A DNA stretch of 47,153 nucleotides from Urinicoccus timonensis (lineage in GTDB: Bacteria > Bacillota > Clostridia > Tissierellales > Peptoniphilaceae): assembly GCF_900232945.1 (NCBI RefSeq), contig NZ_OCTU01000003.1, positions 1 to 47,153 of the forward strand, given 5' to 3'. A program made the translations under genes and the position numbers. Position 1 is the first letter of the stretch. The number at the start of each line of letters is the position of its first letter. Below, piece by piece: positions 16,591-27,558 of this stretch. Below the pieces are notes generated by a model, which saw only the letters and a program-made list of their open reading frames with translations, was not told where the DNA came from and made no database searches.

Positions 16591-18069
16591 ATGCTTTCCA
16601 GTTTTTTAACGGGGCCCTATGCGATAATTAAAGGCTATGCCTTAGCTTTTTCTAATTTATTTATTTTAAACTTGCTCCTAAGTGCAGCGATTATCTTCCT
16701 GGAAAGGAAGAAGCCTACATCCACCTTACTTTGGGTTATGACAGTGAACTTCCTACCGGTTTTTGGCTTTATCCTTTACCTACTTTTGGGACAAGACATG
16801 AGCCGGAGAAAGATTTTTACAGAAAAGCAATCTGTGGATGCCAATTTAAGAAGGCAGGCAAAAAGGCAACTCAGAAAGATTAAATGGGGGACCATGACCT
16901 ACCACAATGAACGTATTGCCGACTATGAGGGCATGCTTCAAATGTTCATCCGGGGTGAAAGAGAAATGCTGACCCAGGATAATGATATAGATATTTTTAC
17001 AGATGGGCCCGATAAGTTTAACCAACTGCTCAAGGACATCCGGGAGGCCAAAGAATGTATTTGCTTCCAATACTATATCTTTAAGTCCGACGAATTGGGA
17101 AGGCAAATCCAGGATCTTTTGATCCAAAAGGCCCAAGAAGGCGTGAAAATCTTTATGCTCATTGATGGCATGGGAGGACGAAACTTCCCCTTAAAAGACC
17201 GCCGTCGCTTGAGAGAGTATGGGATTAAGATTGCTATTTTCTTTCCGGGAATCTTACCCAGGCTCAACACCCATATGAACTATCGCAACCACCGAAAGAT
17301 TGTGGTTATTGACTATGAGATTGGCTATGTAGGGGGCTTTAATGTTGGTGATGAGTACATCAACAAGGATCCCTCCTTTGGCTATTGGCGAGACACCCAT
17401 TTTCGTATCATTGGACCGGCCGTGAGAGACCTCCAATGGCGGTTTTTCTTGGACTATCGCTTTGCTGGAGATGAAGATGATTTTGTTGGTTTTACCAAGC
17501 TCTCCTATCCAGTTAAGGGGGACAAAGAACTAGTTATTGTCTCTTCGGGACCAGATAGCCATGCCGATTCCATCCGAAACGGCTATGACCGGATGATTAC
17601 TCGGGCCAAGCAGGACATCTACATCCAAACACCCTACTTTATTCCCGATGAAGGACTTTTTAACTCCTTGAAGATAGCCCTTATGGCAGGAAAGAACGTC
17701 CATATCATGATTCCGGAAAAAAGAGACCACCCCTTTGTTCATTGGGCCAGCCGGTCCTTTATTGGAGACCTTCTCCCCCTAGGAGCCGATGTCTACCTCT
17801 ACCAGGATGGCTTTATCCATTCCAAGGTGGTCTTGATGGATGACTTTATTTCCTCTGTGGGAACAGCAAATTTTGATATTCGGTCCTTTATTCTCAACTT
17901 TGAAGTCAATGCCTTTGTCTTTGATGAAAACATCAATGGAGAACTTGTAAAAAAATTCTGGATGGACGTCTACCATTCCAAGCAATTGACCTTGGGAGAC
18001 TATCAAAAACGATCCAATTGGACCAAGATTCGGGAAGACCTATCCCGACTTCTATCGCCTATATTATAA
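16591..18069 (+). CDS. cls: Cardiolipin synthase (phospholipase D family)
   Basis: The enzyme joins two phosphatidylglycerol molecules into cardiolipin at the membrane. There are two N-terminal membrane helices (about 12-35 and 42-64). Two PLD-type HKD motifs follow: HMNYRNHRKIVVID (about 228-241) and HSKVVLMDDFISSVGTANFD (about 410-430). At 492 aa the length is normal for the Gram-positive type. It begins 23 bp after typA with AGGTAGGTGG upstream, so it is probably in the same transcript. A strong terminator follows. Confidence 0.93.
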   Translation: MLSSFLTGPYAIIKGYALAFSNLFILNLLLSAAIIFLERKKPTSTLLWVMTVNFLPVFGFILYLLLGQDMSRRKIFTEKQSVDANLRRQAKRQLRKIKWGTMTYHNERIADYEGMLQMFIRGEREMLTQDNDIDIFTDGPDKFNQLLKDIREAKECICFQYYIFKSDELGRQIQDLLIQKAQEGVKIFMLIDGMGGRNFPLKDRRRLREYGIKIAIFFPGILPRLNTHMNYRNHRKIVVIDYEIGYVGGFNVGDEYINKDPSFGYWRDTHFRIIGPAVRDLQWRFFLDYRFAGDEDDFVGFTKLSYPVKGDKELVIVSSGPDSHADSIRNGYDRMITRAKQDIYIQTPYFIPDEGLFNSLKIALMAGKNVHIMIPEKRDHPFVHWASRSFIGDLLPLGADVYLYQDGFIHSKVVLMDDFISSVGTANFDIRSFILNFEVNAFVFDENINGELVKKFWMDVYHSKQLTLGDYQKRSNWTKIREDLSRLLSPIL

Positions 18070-18097
18070 AAACAGCTCCTTATGGGGCTGTTTTTTT
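18069..18097 (+). terminator. Terminator after cls
   Basis: AACAGC-TCC and GG-GGCTGTT pair over TTAT and are followed by TTTTTTT. The stop codon of cls lies at its left foot. Confidence 0.8.
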
Positions 18098-18154
18098 GTA
18101 ATATAAAGAAGAGCACGAATGAACATAGAAAAGGTTCAGTAAATAATATATAGG

Positions 18155-18183
18155 GTGAAAATAGCGTTAAAATGTATTATACT
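18155..18183 (+). promoter_or_regulatory. Promoter of the cas operon
   Basis: GTGAAA (18155-18160) and TATACT (18178-18183) are spaced 17 bp apart, 47 bp before the cas3 start. The surrounding 160 bp are AT-rich and hold no other clear element. With small or no gaps downstream, this may drive all eight cas genes and possibly the array. Confidence 0.55.
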
Positions 18184-18230
18184 AGATTACAGTGATAAAT
18201 GATTTTTGTAGAAAATTTTAAGGAGAGACT

Positions 18231-20984
18231 ATGGAGCAAGTAAATCAATGGCTCTGGGCCAAGAAATCTGATAAAAATGGAGAATTGCAATGGTTGCCCT
18301 TAAAAAATCATCTAGAAGATACACGGTGTGTCATGGCTTTACTTTGGGAGCATTGGCTTTCAGATGGAGTAAAAGAGTATTTGTCAAGGTCTATTGAGGG
18401 AAGTAATGATGATTCGCTGGAAGAGGCAAAAAAACTTTGTATGTTTTTGGGAGCAGCTCATGATCTTGGCAAGGCGACACCAATTTTTCAGGTGAAAAAA
18501 TCTTTTCGTCCTCAAGATGACCTGGACTATTTCATGATTAGCCAACTGGAAAAAGCTGGATTTACAGGAATTGAAAAATTTGCTGCAAGCAAGAAGGAAA
18601 ATATTTGGCATAATGAAAGTGGCCAATATTTACTGGGAAAGTATGGGGTGAATTTTTGTCTGGCAAATATTGTTGGGTCCCACCATGGGCGACCAATTTC
18701 TAGACACACAGCTGACCATAACAGCTCCTATACATCTAGCTACTACCAAGAAGAGGATCCAAGCAAGGAAATACATAAATATTGGGAGAAGACTCAGGAA
18801 GATATCATTCAGTGGGCCTTAAAAGAATCTGGATACCCAAGTCCTCAAGACCTTCCCTTGGTGTCCCAACCTGGACAGGCTCTTTTGGCAGGGCTACTGA
18901 TTATGGCCGATTGGATAACTAGTAATGAAGCTTACTTCCCCCTGATTAATATCTACCAGGGAAGGGTGAGTCAAACGCGCCTACAAGATGGATTTACAAA
19001 ATGGCAGTACAATAAAAGACAGGCTTGGCAACCCAGAGATTACTTTCAAGGAATCTACCATGAACGCTTTGATTTTATAGACTATCCCAAAGAAGAGCAA
19101 GAAAAAATTTCAAGAGCAATTGACTTAATTGAAAAACCGGGAATTGTTATTTTGGAAGCCCCTATGGGCATGGGGAAAACAGAAACGGCCTTGGTTGCCG
19201 TAGAACAATTAGCCAAAAAGACTGGTAGAACGGGGATGTTTTTTGCCCTTCCAACCCAAGCAACCTCTAATGGAATTTTTAGCCGAGTTAAAAAATGGCT
19301 TAGTCAAGCAGAAGATTCAAAATCAGTAAGGCTAATGCATGGTAAGGCAGCCTTAAACGAAGAATTTGCTAACCTGCCCAAGAGCAGTAATATTCATGAA
19401 GATGATGAAATCAGTGTGAATGAATGGTTTACTGGAAGAAAATTAAGAATTCTAGATGATTTTATTGTGGGGACAGTGGACCAAGTTTTATTGGCTGCCT
19501 TAAAACAAAAGCATTTAATGCTGAGACACCTGGGTCTAGCCAATAAGGTCTTGGTTATTGATGAAGTCCATGCATATGATGCGTATATGAATACCTATCT
19601 CTACCAAGCCTTAAAGTGGATGGGGGCTTATGGGGTTCCAGTAGTTATTTTGTCTGCAACCTTGCCAATACAAAAACGAAATGAGCTTTTAAAATCCTAT
19701 ATGGTAGGGGCTGGATATAAGTTCCGACACTTGGAAAAACCAAAAAATTTTCAATCCAATGAAGCCTACCCTCTTTTAACCTACCATGATGGGAAGCAAA
19801 TCAAACAACTGGATGACTTCAATCAAGTAGCAGGAAAAAATTTCGAAATTATTAAGAAGAGTAAAGAGGAAAGTCAGGATTTAGTGGGATTGATTCAAGA
19901 TTTAGGTTCAGATGGAGGAATTATTGGAGTTGTCGTAAATACTGTCAAGAAGGCTCAAAAATTTGCTAAAGATTGTATGGAAGCTTTTGGAGAAGAAAAT
20001 GTAGACCTCTTACACTCTTCTTTTATAGCAACAGACCGATATGCCAAGGAAAAAAACTTATTGGACACAATCGGTAAAGAGGGGGATCGGCCAAAGTTTA
20101 AGGTGGTTATTGGAACCCAGGTTATTGAACAATCTCTTGATATTGATTTTGACCTGCTGGTTTCAGACCTAGCCCCCATGGACCTTATCTTGCAGCGGAT
20201 GGGTCGTCTTCACAGGCATCTTCGCCAAGACCGTCCGGAAAAGCTAAAAGAGCCAAAAGTATATATTTTAAATTGTGGGGGCTTTGACTTTGATATGCCC
20301 AGCACCTATGTCTATGACCCCTATCTTCTTTTCAGAACAGAATATTTTTTAAAGGATCAAATTAACTTACCCAATGATATTTCTCATCTGGTTCAAGAGG
20401 TTTACGGGGACAAGGACTTGGAAATTCAAGGAGAAGACTATACTCGTTATTTAAATTATCAAGAAAAGAGTCTGACCAATAGAAAGAAAAAAGAACTTAA
20501 GGCAAAAGCCTATCGCATTGACAGTCCTAAAACCAATAAAATTTCTGAAGACAAAAACCTGTCAGAATGGATAGAAAATTCAAATAAGGAATCGGAAAAA
20601 TCAGAGATAAAAGCTTATGCTCAGGTTCGGGACAGCCAAGATACAGTAGAAGTTATTGCTCTTAAAAAGGGAGAAAATGGGTATGAATTCTTTGACAAGA
20701 AGATGAAGTTGGATCCCAGGGACAACAAGATGGCTATGGAGATGGCAAAAAGAACCATCAGACTTCCAGCTGCCAGCTATTATGGCCATGGAGTGGACCA
20801 GTTAATCCAATTTCTAGAAGATTATTATCAAGAAAATTTGAGGGACTGGGACCAACAAGACTGGTTGAAGGGGTCTTTAGGCCTGGTTTTTGATGAAAAC
20901 AATGAGTTCAAACTTTTTGATAAGATCTTAAAGTATGACAGAAAGTATGGGCTAACAATAGAAAAGGAGGAGGAAGATGAGTGA
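18231..20984 (+). CDS. cas3: Cas3 nuclease-helicase, type I-E
   Basis: Cas3 unwinds and degrades DNA marked by Cascade. The N-terminal HD nuclease domain shows His77-Asp78 in AAHDLGKATP plus an early conserved His in LKNHLEDT and the SHHGRP motif. The superfamily-2 helicase has Walker A APMGMGKTE (310-318), DEVH (444-447), LSATLP and the C-terminal IGTQVIEQSLDIDFDLLVSD / QRMGRLHRH motif VI. At 917 aa it is full length for a fused HD-helicase. AAGGAGAG precedes the ATG. The last 8 bp overlap cas8e. All catalytic motifs appear intact. Confidence 0.97.
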   Translation: MEQVNQWLWAKKSDKNGELQWLPLKNHLEDTRCVMALLWEHWLSDGVKEYLSRSIEGSNDDSLEEAKKLCMFLGAAHDLGKATPIFQVKKSFRPQDDLDYFMISQLEKAGFTGIEKFAASKKENIWHNESGQYLLGKYGVNFCLANIVGSHHGRPISRHTADHNSSYTSSYYQEEDPSKEIHKYWEKTQEDIIQWALKESGYPSPQDLPLVSQPGQALLAGLLIMADWITSNEAYFPLINIYQGRVSQTRLQDGFTKWQYNKRQAWQPRDYFQGIYHERFDFIDYPKEEQEKISRAIDLIEKPGIVILEAPMGMGKTETALVAVEQLAKKTGRTGMFFALPTQATSNGIFSRVKKWLSQAEDSKSVRLMHGKAALNEEFANLPKSSNIHEDDEISVNEWFTGRKLRILDDFIVGTVDQVLLAALKQKHLMLRHLGLANKVLVIDEVHAYDAYMNTYLYQALKWMGAYGVPVVILSATLPIQKRNELLKSYMVGAGYKFRHLEKPKNFQSNEAYPLLTYHDGKQIKQLDDFNQVAGKNFEIIKKSKEESQDLVGLIQDLGSDGGIIGVVVNTVKKAQKFAKDCMEAFGEENVDLLHSSFIATDRYAKEKNLLDTIGKEGDRPKFKVVIGTQVIEQSLDIDFDLLVSDLAPMDLILQRMGRLHRHLRQDRPEKLKEPKVYILNCGGFDFDMPSTYVYDPYLLFRTEYFLKDQINLPNDISHLVQEVYGDKDLEIQGEDYTRYLNYQEKSLTNRKKKELKAKAYRIDSPKTNKISEDKNLSEWIENSNKESEKSEIKAYAQVRDSQDTVEVIALKKGENGYEFFDKKMKLDPRDNKMAMEMAKRTIRLPAASYYGHGVDQLIQFLEDYYQENLRDWDQQDWLKGSLGLVFDENNEFKLFDKILKYDRKYGLTIEKEEEDE

Positions 20985-22665
20985 CTTTAACCTAATTGAT
21001 GAAGGCTGGATTTCAGTGGTTACAGACTACAAAGGGACAACAAGGCTTGTAGGATTAAAAGAATTTTTTGAAAACGCCCACAATTATATTGGCCTAGCTG
21101 GGGATATGCCTACGCAAGATTTTGCCCTTATGCGGTTTTTATTGGCCATTCTTCATACGGTATTTTCAAGGTATGATGCAAAAGGTGAGCCTTATGAGAT
21201 GGTTGAACTTGACCAAAGGATGAGGCAGGTTGAAGAAGTCGACGATGAAGATGCAGAAGAATATGAAGATGCCTTGTTGGAAACCTGGCAAGACTTATGG
21301 AAGGCGGGAAAATTTCCTCAAATTGTTTGCGACTACCTAGAGGCTTGGCGAGACCGTTTTTATCTTTTTGATGACCAATATCCTTTTTATCAGTTAACAA
21401 AAGAACAGGTGACTCCTGATAAAATTAGCAAAACACAACCTAGTGAAATATTGGGGAAAAATATGAACCGGACGATTTCAGAAAGTGGAAATAAAGTAGC
21501 GATTTTTTCTCCAAGGTATGCATCTAGAGGAAATAAGGATCAATTGACTCTGCAAGAGGCTGTAAGATGGCTAATCACCTACCAATCATATACAGGATTA
21601 TCTGATAAGGTTATTTTTGGAAAGGAAAAATATAAGTCATCAAAGGGTTGGCTTTTTGATCTGGGGGGTGTTTACTTATCTAGTAGTAATTTATACAAAA
21701 CTTTGCTATTAAATCTCCAACTTATAAATTATTCCAATCCAGAATTTAATCAAACCATAGAAAAACCTTGTTGGGAATACAGTCCCTCAGAGCTTTTAGA
21801 AAAGTATCTGGCCTCAGAAACCTTGGATAATATTGCTGAGCTATATACAGCTTGGAGTCGAGGAATTTGTATTGATAAGGTGAATCCAGAGGAAGCTTTT
21901 TCTATGGACATTGTTAAAATACCAGAAATCAGGCATACAGATCAATTTTTGGAAGCAATGACTATTTGGAGATTTAATGATAGCGGGGAAAATAAGGGTA
22001 AATTTACTCCTAGAAAACATCAATTAAATAAAGCGATGTGGCGTTCTTTTGGATTGATTACAAAAAATGAAAGTATGGATGAGAGTAAGGACAAGATTCC
22101 CAAAAGAAAACCTGGAATTATTGACTGGTTAAACCATATAGAAGATTTCATTCAAGGGGAAAGGGTACAAGTCAATGCCATAAGCATGGAAGATGATGGA
22201 AATGCAACTTCTTGGGTTCCAACCAATGAGATTACTGATGAAATTCGTATGGAAGAGTCTGTTCTTAATGACACAAAAGACCTAGGCTGGGTTAACCGTA
22301 TCAATGATGTTGTAGAGGAGACAAAAGAAGTTGTCGATAAAATTTATAGGGGGTTTATCAATGACATTAAAAAAATAAGAAACATTGAATCTAAAGACTT
22401 TACATCGAAGTATATTGAAGAAATGTATTACCAGTTAGATAAACCTTTTAGAGATTGGCTTGAAAATATTAACTACCAAGACAATAAAGATGAAAAGATA
22501 CAGGAATGGTTAAAAACTTTAAAGAAGCTTGTAGTTTATGAGGCGGAAAAAATGCTTAAAAATTCTGGGACAAGAGACTATATTGGGATTACAGAAAAGG
22601 AATCTGTTAAAAACATCGCCACTGCCTTTAATCATTTTATGTTTAGGCTGAATAAAAAATTATAA
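20977..22665 (+). CDS. cas8e: Cas8e (CasA/Cse1), large subunit of Cascade
   Basis: Cse1 recognises the PAM and recruits Cas3. The N-terminus FNLIDEGWISVV matches the family opening, and the protein has 562 residues with a helical C-terminal part as expected for the four-helix bundle. It has few invariant motifs, so identification also rests on its position between cas3 and cse2. The start overlaps cas3 by 8 bp and has GGAGGAGGAAG immediately upstream. The middle part is more AT-rich than the housekeeping genes. Confidence 0.92.
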   Translation: MSDFNLIDEGWISVVTDYKGTTRLVGLKEFFENAHNYIGLAGDMPTQDFALMRFLLAILHTVFSRYDAKGEPYEMVELDQRMRQVEEVDDEDAEEYEDALLETWQDLWKAGKFPQIVCDYLEAWRDRFYLFDDQYPFYQLTKEQVTPDKISKTQPSEILGKNMNRTISESGNKVAIFSPRYASRGNKDQLTLQEAVRWLITYQSYTGLSDKVIFGKEKYKSSKGWLFDLGGVYLSSSNLYKTLLLNLQLINYSNPEFNQTIEKPCWEYSPSELLEKYLASETLDNIAELYTAWSRGICIDKVNPEEAFSMDIVKIPEIRHTDQFLEAMTIWRFNDSGENKGKFTPRKHQLNKAMWRSFGLITKNESMDESKDKIPKRKPGIIDWLNHIEDFIQGERVQVNAISMEDDGNATSWVPTNEITDEIRMEESVLNDTKDLGWVNRINDVVEETKEVVDKIYRGFINDIKKIRNIESKDFTSKYIEEMYYQLDKPFRDWLENINYQDNKDEKIQEWLKTLKKLVVYEAEKMLKNSGTRDYIGITEKESVKNIATAFNHFMFRLNKKL

Positions 22666-22678
22666 GAGGAGGGAAAGC

Positions 22679-23287
22679 ATGCATGATTCAGAAATGACCG
22701 TGTACAAGGTCACAGCCAAGATACTAAGAAAGCTTGACAATACTAGAGACACCCCTGGGACCAGGGCAATCTTAGCAAATATCCGCAACTCTATTGGTAA
22801 GGACTATTCTAAAAGTATAGATTCTTTATCCTATGTTTTTTCCAACCTGCCAGAAGAATACATAGGCCATGGCAGGGTATTGAATGCCTATGAAAAATCC
22901 ATTTTAACAGCCATACAAATGTATGCCTTGCACCAACAGGCAAAGGCGGAATCGGTTTTAAAACTGGATTATCAAGAAAAAGAACGAAGACAGAATGTTG
23001 GAGAAGCATTAAGTTCTTTACGAAGTGAAGAAAGCAAGTCCATGGATAGGCGGTTTAATGCCATGGTTACTTCATCAACTTTTTCAGAACTGCAAAATCA
23101 TCTAAGACAGCTAGTAAAGCTATTAAAGGCAAAATCCAATGCAAGAGTAGACTATGCAAAACTTGCAGAAGACCTCTATTGGTTCTTAATAGGTCAAAAA
23201 AATGAAGTTAGTTTACAATGGGCAAGAGCCTATTATCAATTTAGAAAAAAAGAAAATTTGGAAGGAGACCATCAAAATGACAAGTAA
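22679..23287 (+). CDS. cse2: Cse2 (CasB/Cas11e), small subunit of Cascade
   Basis: The 202-residue helical subunit normally forms a dimer along the Cascade belly and contacts the non-target strand. The segment DTPGTRAILANIRNSIGKD matches the conserved Cse2 RA-LA-LR region near residue 20. It lies 13 bp after cas8e with AGAGGAGGGAAAG in front. Its last 11 bp overlap the cas7 start. Identification is by motif and by operon position. Confidence 0.9.
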   Translation: MHDSEMTVYKVTAKILRKLDNTRDTPGTRAILANIRNSIGKDYSKSIDSLSYVFSNLPEEYIGHGRVLNAYEKSILTAIQMYALHQQAKAESVLKLDYQEKERRQNVGEALSSLRSEESKSMDRRFNAMVTSSTFSELQNHLRQLVKLLKAKSNARVDYAKLAEDLYWFLIGQKNEVSLQWARAYYQFRKKENLEGDHQNDK

Positions 23288-24344
23288 ACTATTTTTAGAC
23301 ATTCATGCAATTCAAACCCTGCCACCGGCAAATATCAATCGGGACGATACAGGAAGTCCTAAAACTGCCCAATATGGTGGAGTTACTCGGGCTAGAGTCA
23401 GCTCACAAAGCTGGAAAAGAGCCATGAGGACCTATTTTAATGAAAATGGAGACATTAAAAATGTAGGCATTCGGTCTCTAGAAATTGTAAGCTATGTTGC
23501 CAAAAAGATTGTAGAAAAAGATTCTTCTTTATCTATGGAAGAAGCTATGAAGATGGCAGAAGAAACCTTAAATAAGGCAAAAATTTCCACTAAAGATCAA
23601 AAAGCCAAGGCCTTATTCTTCCTAAGTGATAGGCAAGCCGAAAAACTAGCCCAAGCCAGTATCGAGAAAAATACTGATAAAAATTACTTACAAGGGCTCT
23701 TAAAAGAAGACCAAGCTATTGACATCGCCCTATTTGGAAGGATGGTAGCTGATGATCCTTCCTTAAATGTCGATGCTGCTTCCCAAGTAGCCCATGCTAT
23801 TTCAACCCATGCCATTGAAAGTGAATTTGACTTCTTTACAGCAGTGGATGACCTAGCTCCGGAAGATAATGCAGGAGCTGGAATGCTAGGAACCATCGAG
23901 TACAACTCCTCTACCTTATATCGTTATGCAAATATTGCCCTTCATGAATTTTCTAAACAATTAAAAAATCCTCAAGCTACTGTCAATGCAACAAAACTTT
24001 TTGTTGAAGCCTTTATAAAATCTATGCCAACAGGTAAAATCAACACTTTTGCCAACCAAACACTTCCCCAAGCTGTAGTAATGTCTCTTAGATCAGACCG
24101 TCCCTTAAATATGGTAAGTGCCTTTGAAAAACCCATAAAGTCTTCTGAAGGATATGTAGGAAAATCAGTGGAAAAACTCTTTGACGAGTATGAAAAATAC
24201 GACAAAATTTTAGAAAAGCCTGAGTTTACTGCTTATCTATTATTGAATGACTTCAACAAAAAAGAAATTGGTAAGGAAGAAGCTAATTTAAATGACATAT
24301 TAAAGGATTTAGAAGTAGAATTAAAAAAATTAATTGAAGACTAG
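23277..24344 (+). CDS. cas7e: Cas7e (CasC/Cse4), backbone subunit of Cascade
   Basis: Six copies of this RRM-fold protein line the crRNA in I-E Cascade. The N-terminal signature is clear: IQTLPPANINRDDTGSPKTA followed by YGGVTRARVSSQSWKRAMR. The product has 355 residues. A start 75 bp upstream is open in frame but lies inside cse2. The ATG used here has GGAAGGAGA 8 nt upstream. It reads on to cas5 with an 8-bp gap. Confidence 0.95.
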   Translation: MTSKLFLDIHAIQTLPPANINRDDTGSPKTAQYGGVTRARVSSQSWKRAMRTYFNENGDIKNVGIRSLEIVSYVAKKIVEKDSSLSMEEAMKMAEETLNKAKISTKDQKAKALFFLSDRQAEKLAQASIEKNTDKNYLQGLLKEDQAIDIALFGRMVADDPSLNVDAASQVAHAISTHAIESEFDFFTAVDDLAPEDNAGAGMLGTIEYNSSTLYRYANIALHEFSKQLKNPQATVNATKLFVEAFIKSMPTGKINTFANQTLPQAVVMSLRSDRPLNMVSAFEKPIKSSEGYVGKSVEKLFDEYEKYDKILEKPEFTAYLLLNDFNKKEIGKEEANLNDILKDLEVELKKLIED

Positions 24345-24352
24345 GTGATCTT

Positions 24353-25051
24353 GTGAAAACAGTATTGTTAAAATTAACAGGCCCCATGCAGTCCTGGGGA
24401 ACATCCTCACACTTTGAAACGAGAACAACAGACTACTATCCTTCAAAATCAGCCGTTTTAGGTATAGTCGCTGCAAGCCTAGGATATAGACGAGACAATG
24501 ATGAAGCCATTAGAAAATTAAATGATTTAGACTTTGCTGTACGCGTCGATCAAGAAGGGATCCTATCAAGAGACTTTCACATAGCCAGAAAATTAAAAGC
24601 CAATGGAAGTCTAGATAGAAATTATGTAACCAATCGTTACTATTTAGAGGATGCTGTTTTTGTTGTAGCCCTGGGCCATGAAGATGATGCATGGATGGAT
24701 GAAATTATTAAGGCTTTAGAAAATCCATACTTTCAACCCTTTATGGGTAGAAGATCTTGCCCTCTTCCGGGAGACTTTATCCTTGAGGTAAAAGACCTAG
24801 GAGCTATTGATGCTTTAGAACAATTACCCTGGCAGGCTGCAGACTGGTATCGGAATAAACATAAGAACTATCGTGGAGAAATTTATGCAGATAAGGACTT
24901 ATTCGATGCAAAGACATGGATTATGAGAAAGGACCAAGTCATTTCTTTTTCCCAAAAAGAGAGAAAGTTTGGGCCTCGCTTTGAGTCGCGGAAGAGTCAA
25001 ATTTTATCCCAAGAAGAAACAGAAGACCTGGATTTTTTTGAAGAAATATAG
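24353..25051 (+). CDS. cas5e: Cas5e (CasD), Cascade subunit that caps the crRNA 5' end
   Basis: The 232-residue RAMP protein binds the 5' handle of the crRNA. The family N-terminus LLKLTGPMQSWGTSSHFETR and the glycine-rich segment SAVLGIVAASLGYRR are present. The start is GTG with AGGTGATC close upstream. It lies 8 bp after cas7 and 10 bp before cas6e. Confidence 0.95.
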   Translation: MKTVLLKLTGPMQSWGTSSHFETRTTDYYPSKSAVLGIVAASLGYRRDNDEAIRKLNDLDFAVRVDQEGILSRDFHIARKLKANGSLDRNYVTNRYYLEDAVFVVALGHEDDAWMDEIIKALENPYFQPFMGRRSCPLPGDFILEVKDLGAIDALEQLPWQAADWYRNKHKNYRGEIYADKDLFDAKTWIMRKDQVISFSQKERKFGPRFESRKSQILSQEETEDLDFFEEI

Positions 25052-25061
25052 GAGCAAATAC

Positions 25062-26646
<1,585 letters not shown>

Positions 26647-26647
26647 A

Positions 26648-27529
26648 ATGCCTTTTACTGTCATAACATTAAAAAGTTCCCCACCCTCATTAAGAGGAGA
26701 CCTGACAAAATGGATGCAGGAAATAGCAACAGGTGTTTATGTAGGGAACTTTAATAAAAAAGTAAGGGAAGAATTGTGGGAGCGAGTGGTTGAAAGCTTG
26801 GGTCCAGGAGAGGCCACCATGACCTATGCCTTTAGAAATGAAATTGGCTATAAATTTGAGACCCATAACTCAGGTAAGCTAACAATAGATTCCGATGGAA
26901 TTCCCCTGGTTCTAATCCCAAATAAAATTGAAAAAACCCAAGAGCAAGATAAACATGGGTTTAGTAAGGAAGCTAAATTTAGAAAAGCCAAAAAATATAC
27001 CAGGGTCAGAGAAAAGAAGAAAGAAGAATATATTGTATTAGATCTTGAGACAACAGGGCTAAACCCGCTGGAAGATTCCATTTTAGAAATCGGAGCCATA
27101 AAAAAAGCAAAAAATATTGAAGAATTTCACACTATGATACAATATAAGGGAGAGTTGAAAAGAGAAATCCAGGAACTCACAGGAATTAGGGCGGAAGAGC
27201 TAGAAAAAGGAGAAGAAGAAAAAATTGCCATAGAGGAACTATTAGACTTTATTGAAGATAGACCAATCCTGGGCTATAACATTGATTTTGATATAAAATT
27301 TATCAATGAAGCCTTAAAAAAACAAGGTTTAGATAAAATACGCAATAAAACATATGATATTATGAAATATGTGAAGCGAGAAAAACTTTTTCTAAAAAAC
27401 TACCAGCTTCAGACCGTGATAAAAGAATATGGAATGGAAGAAAAAGTGCCTCATCGGGCCCTAGAAGATGCAAAAATAATACAAGCCCTAGCAGAAAAAG
27501 TAAAGGGATTGATGGAAAAGTTAAAATGA
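26648..27529 (+). CDS. cas2: Cas2e fused to a DnaQ-like 3'-5' exonuclease domain
   Basis: Residues 1-95 are Cas2e (MPFTVITLKSSPPSLRGDLTKW, GVYVGNFNKKVREELWERV). A basic linker (about 100-125) leads to a DEDDh exonuclease domain (about 128-290). All five catalytic positions are visible: Asp and Glu in VLDLETTG, Asp in GYNIDFDIKF, and His and Asp in HRALEDAKI. The fusion is known in S. thermophilus type I-E, where the DnaQ part trims prespacers before integration. An upstream frame extension lies inside cas1. The ATG here has GAGGT 6 nt ahead. Total length is 293 aa. Confidence 0.96.
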   Translation: MPFTVITLKSSPPSLRGDLTKWMQEIATGVYVGNFNKKVREELWERVVESLGPGEATMTYAFRNEIGYKFETHNSGKLTIDSDGIPLVLIPNKIEKTQEQDKHGFSKEAKFRKAKKYTRVREKKKEEYIVLDLETTGLNPLEDSILEIGAIKKAKNIEEFHTMIQYKGELKREIQELTGIRAEELEKGEEEKIAIEELLDFIEDRPILGYNIDFDIKFINEALKKQGLDKIRNKTYDIMKYVKREKLFLKNYQLQTVIKEYGMEEKVPHRALEDAKIIQALAEKVKGLMEKLK

Positions 27530-27558
27530 AAATGGCTTAGAATAGGGGATCTTTTACT

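Noticed and set aside
23202..23276. N-terminal extension of Cas7 inside cse2
   Set aside because: GGAAGGAGA and the family N-terminus support the ATG at 23277.
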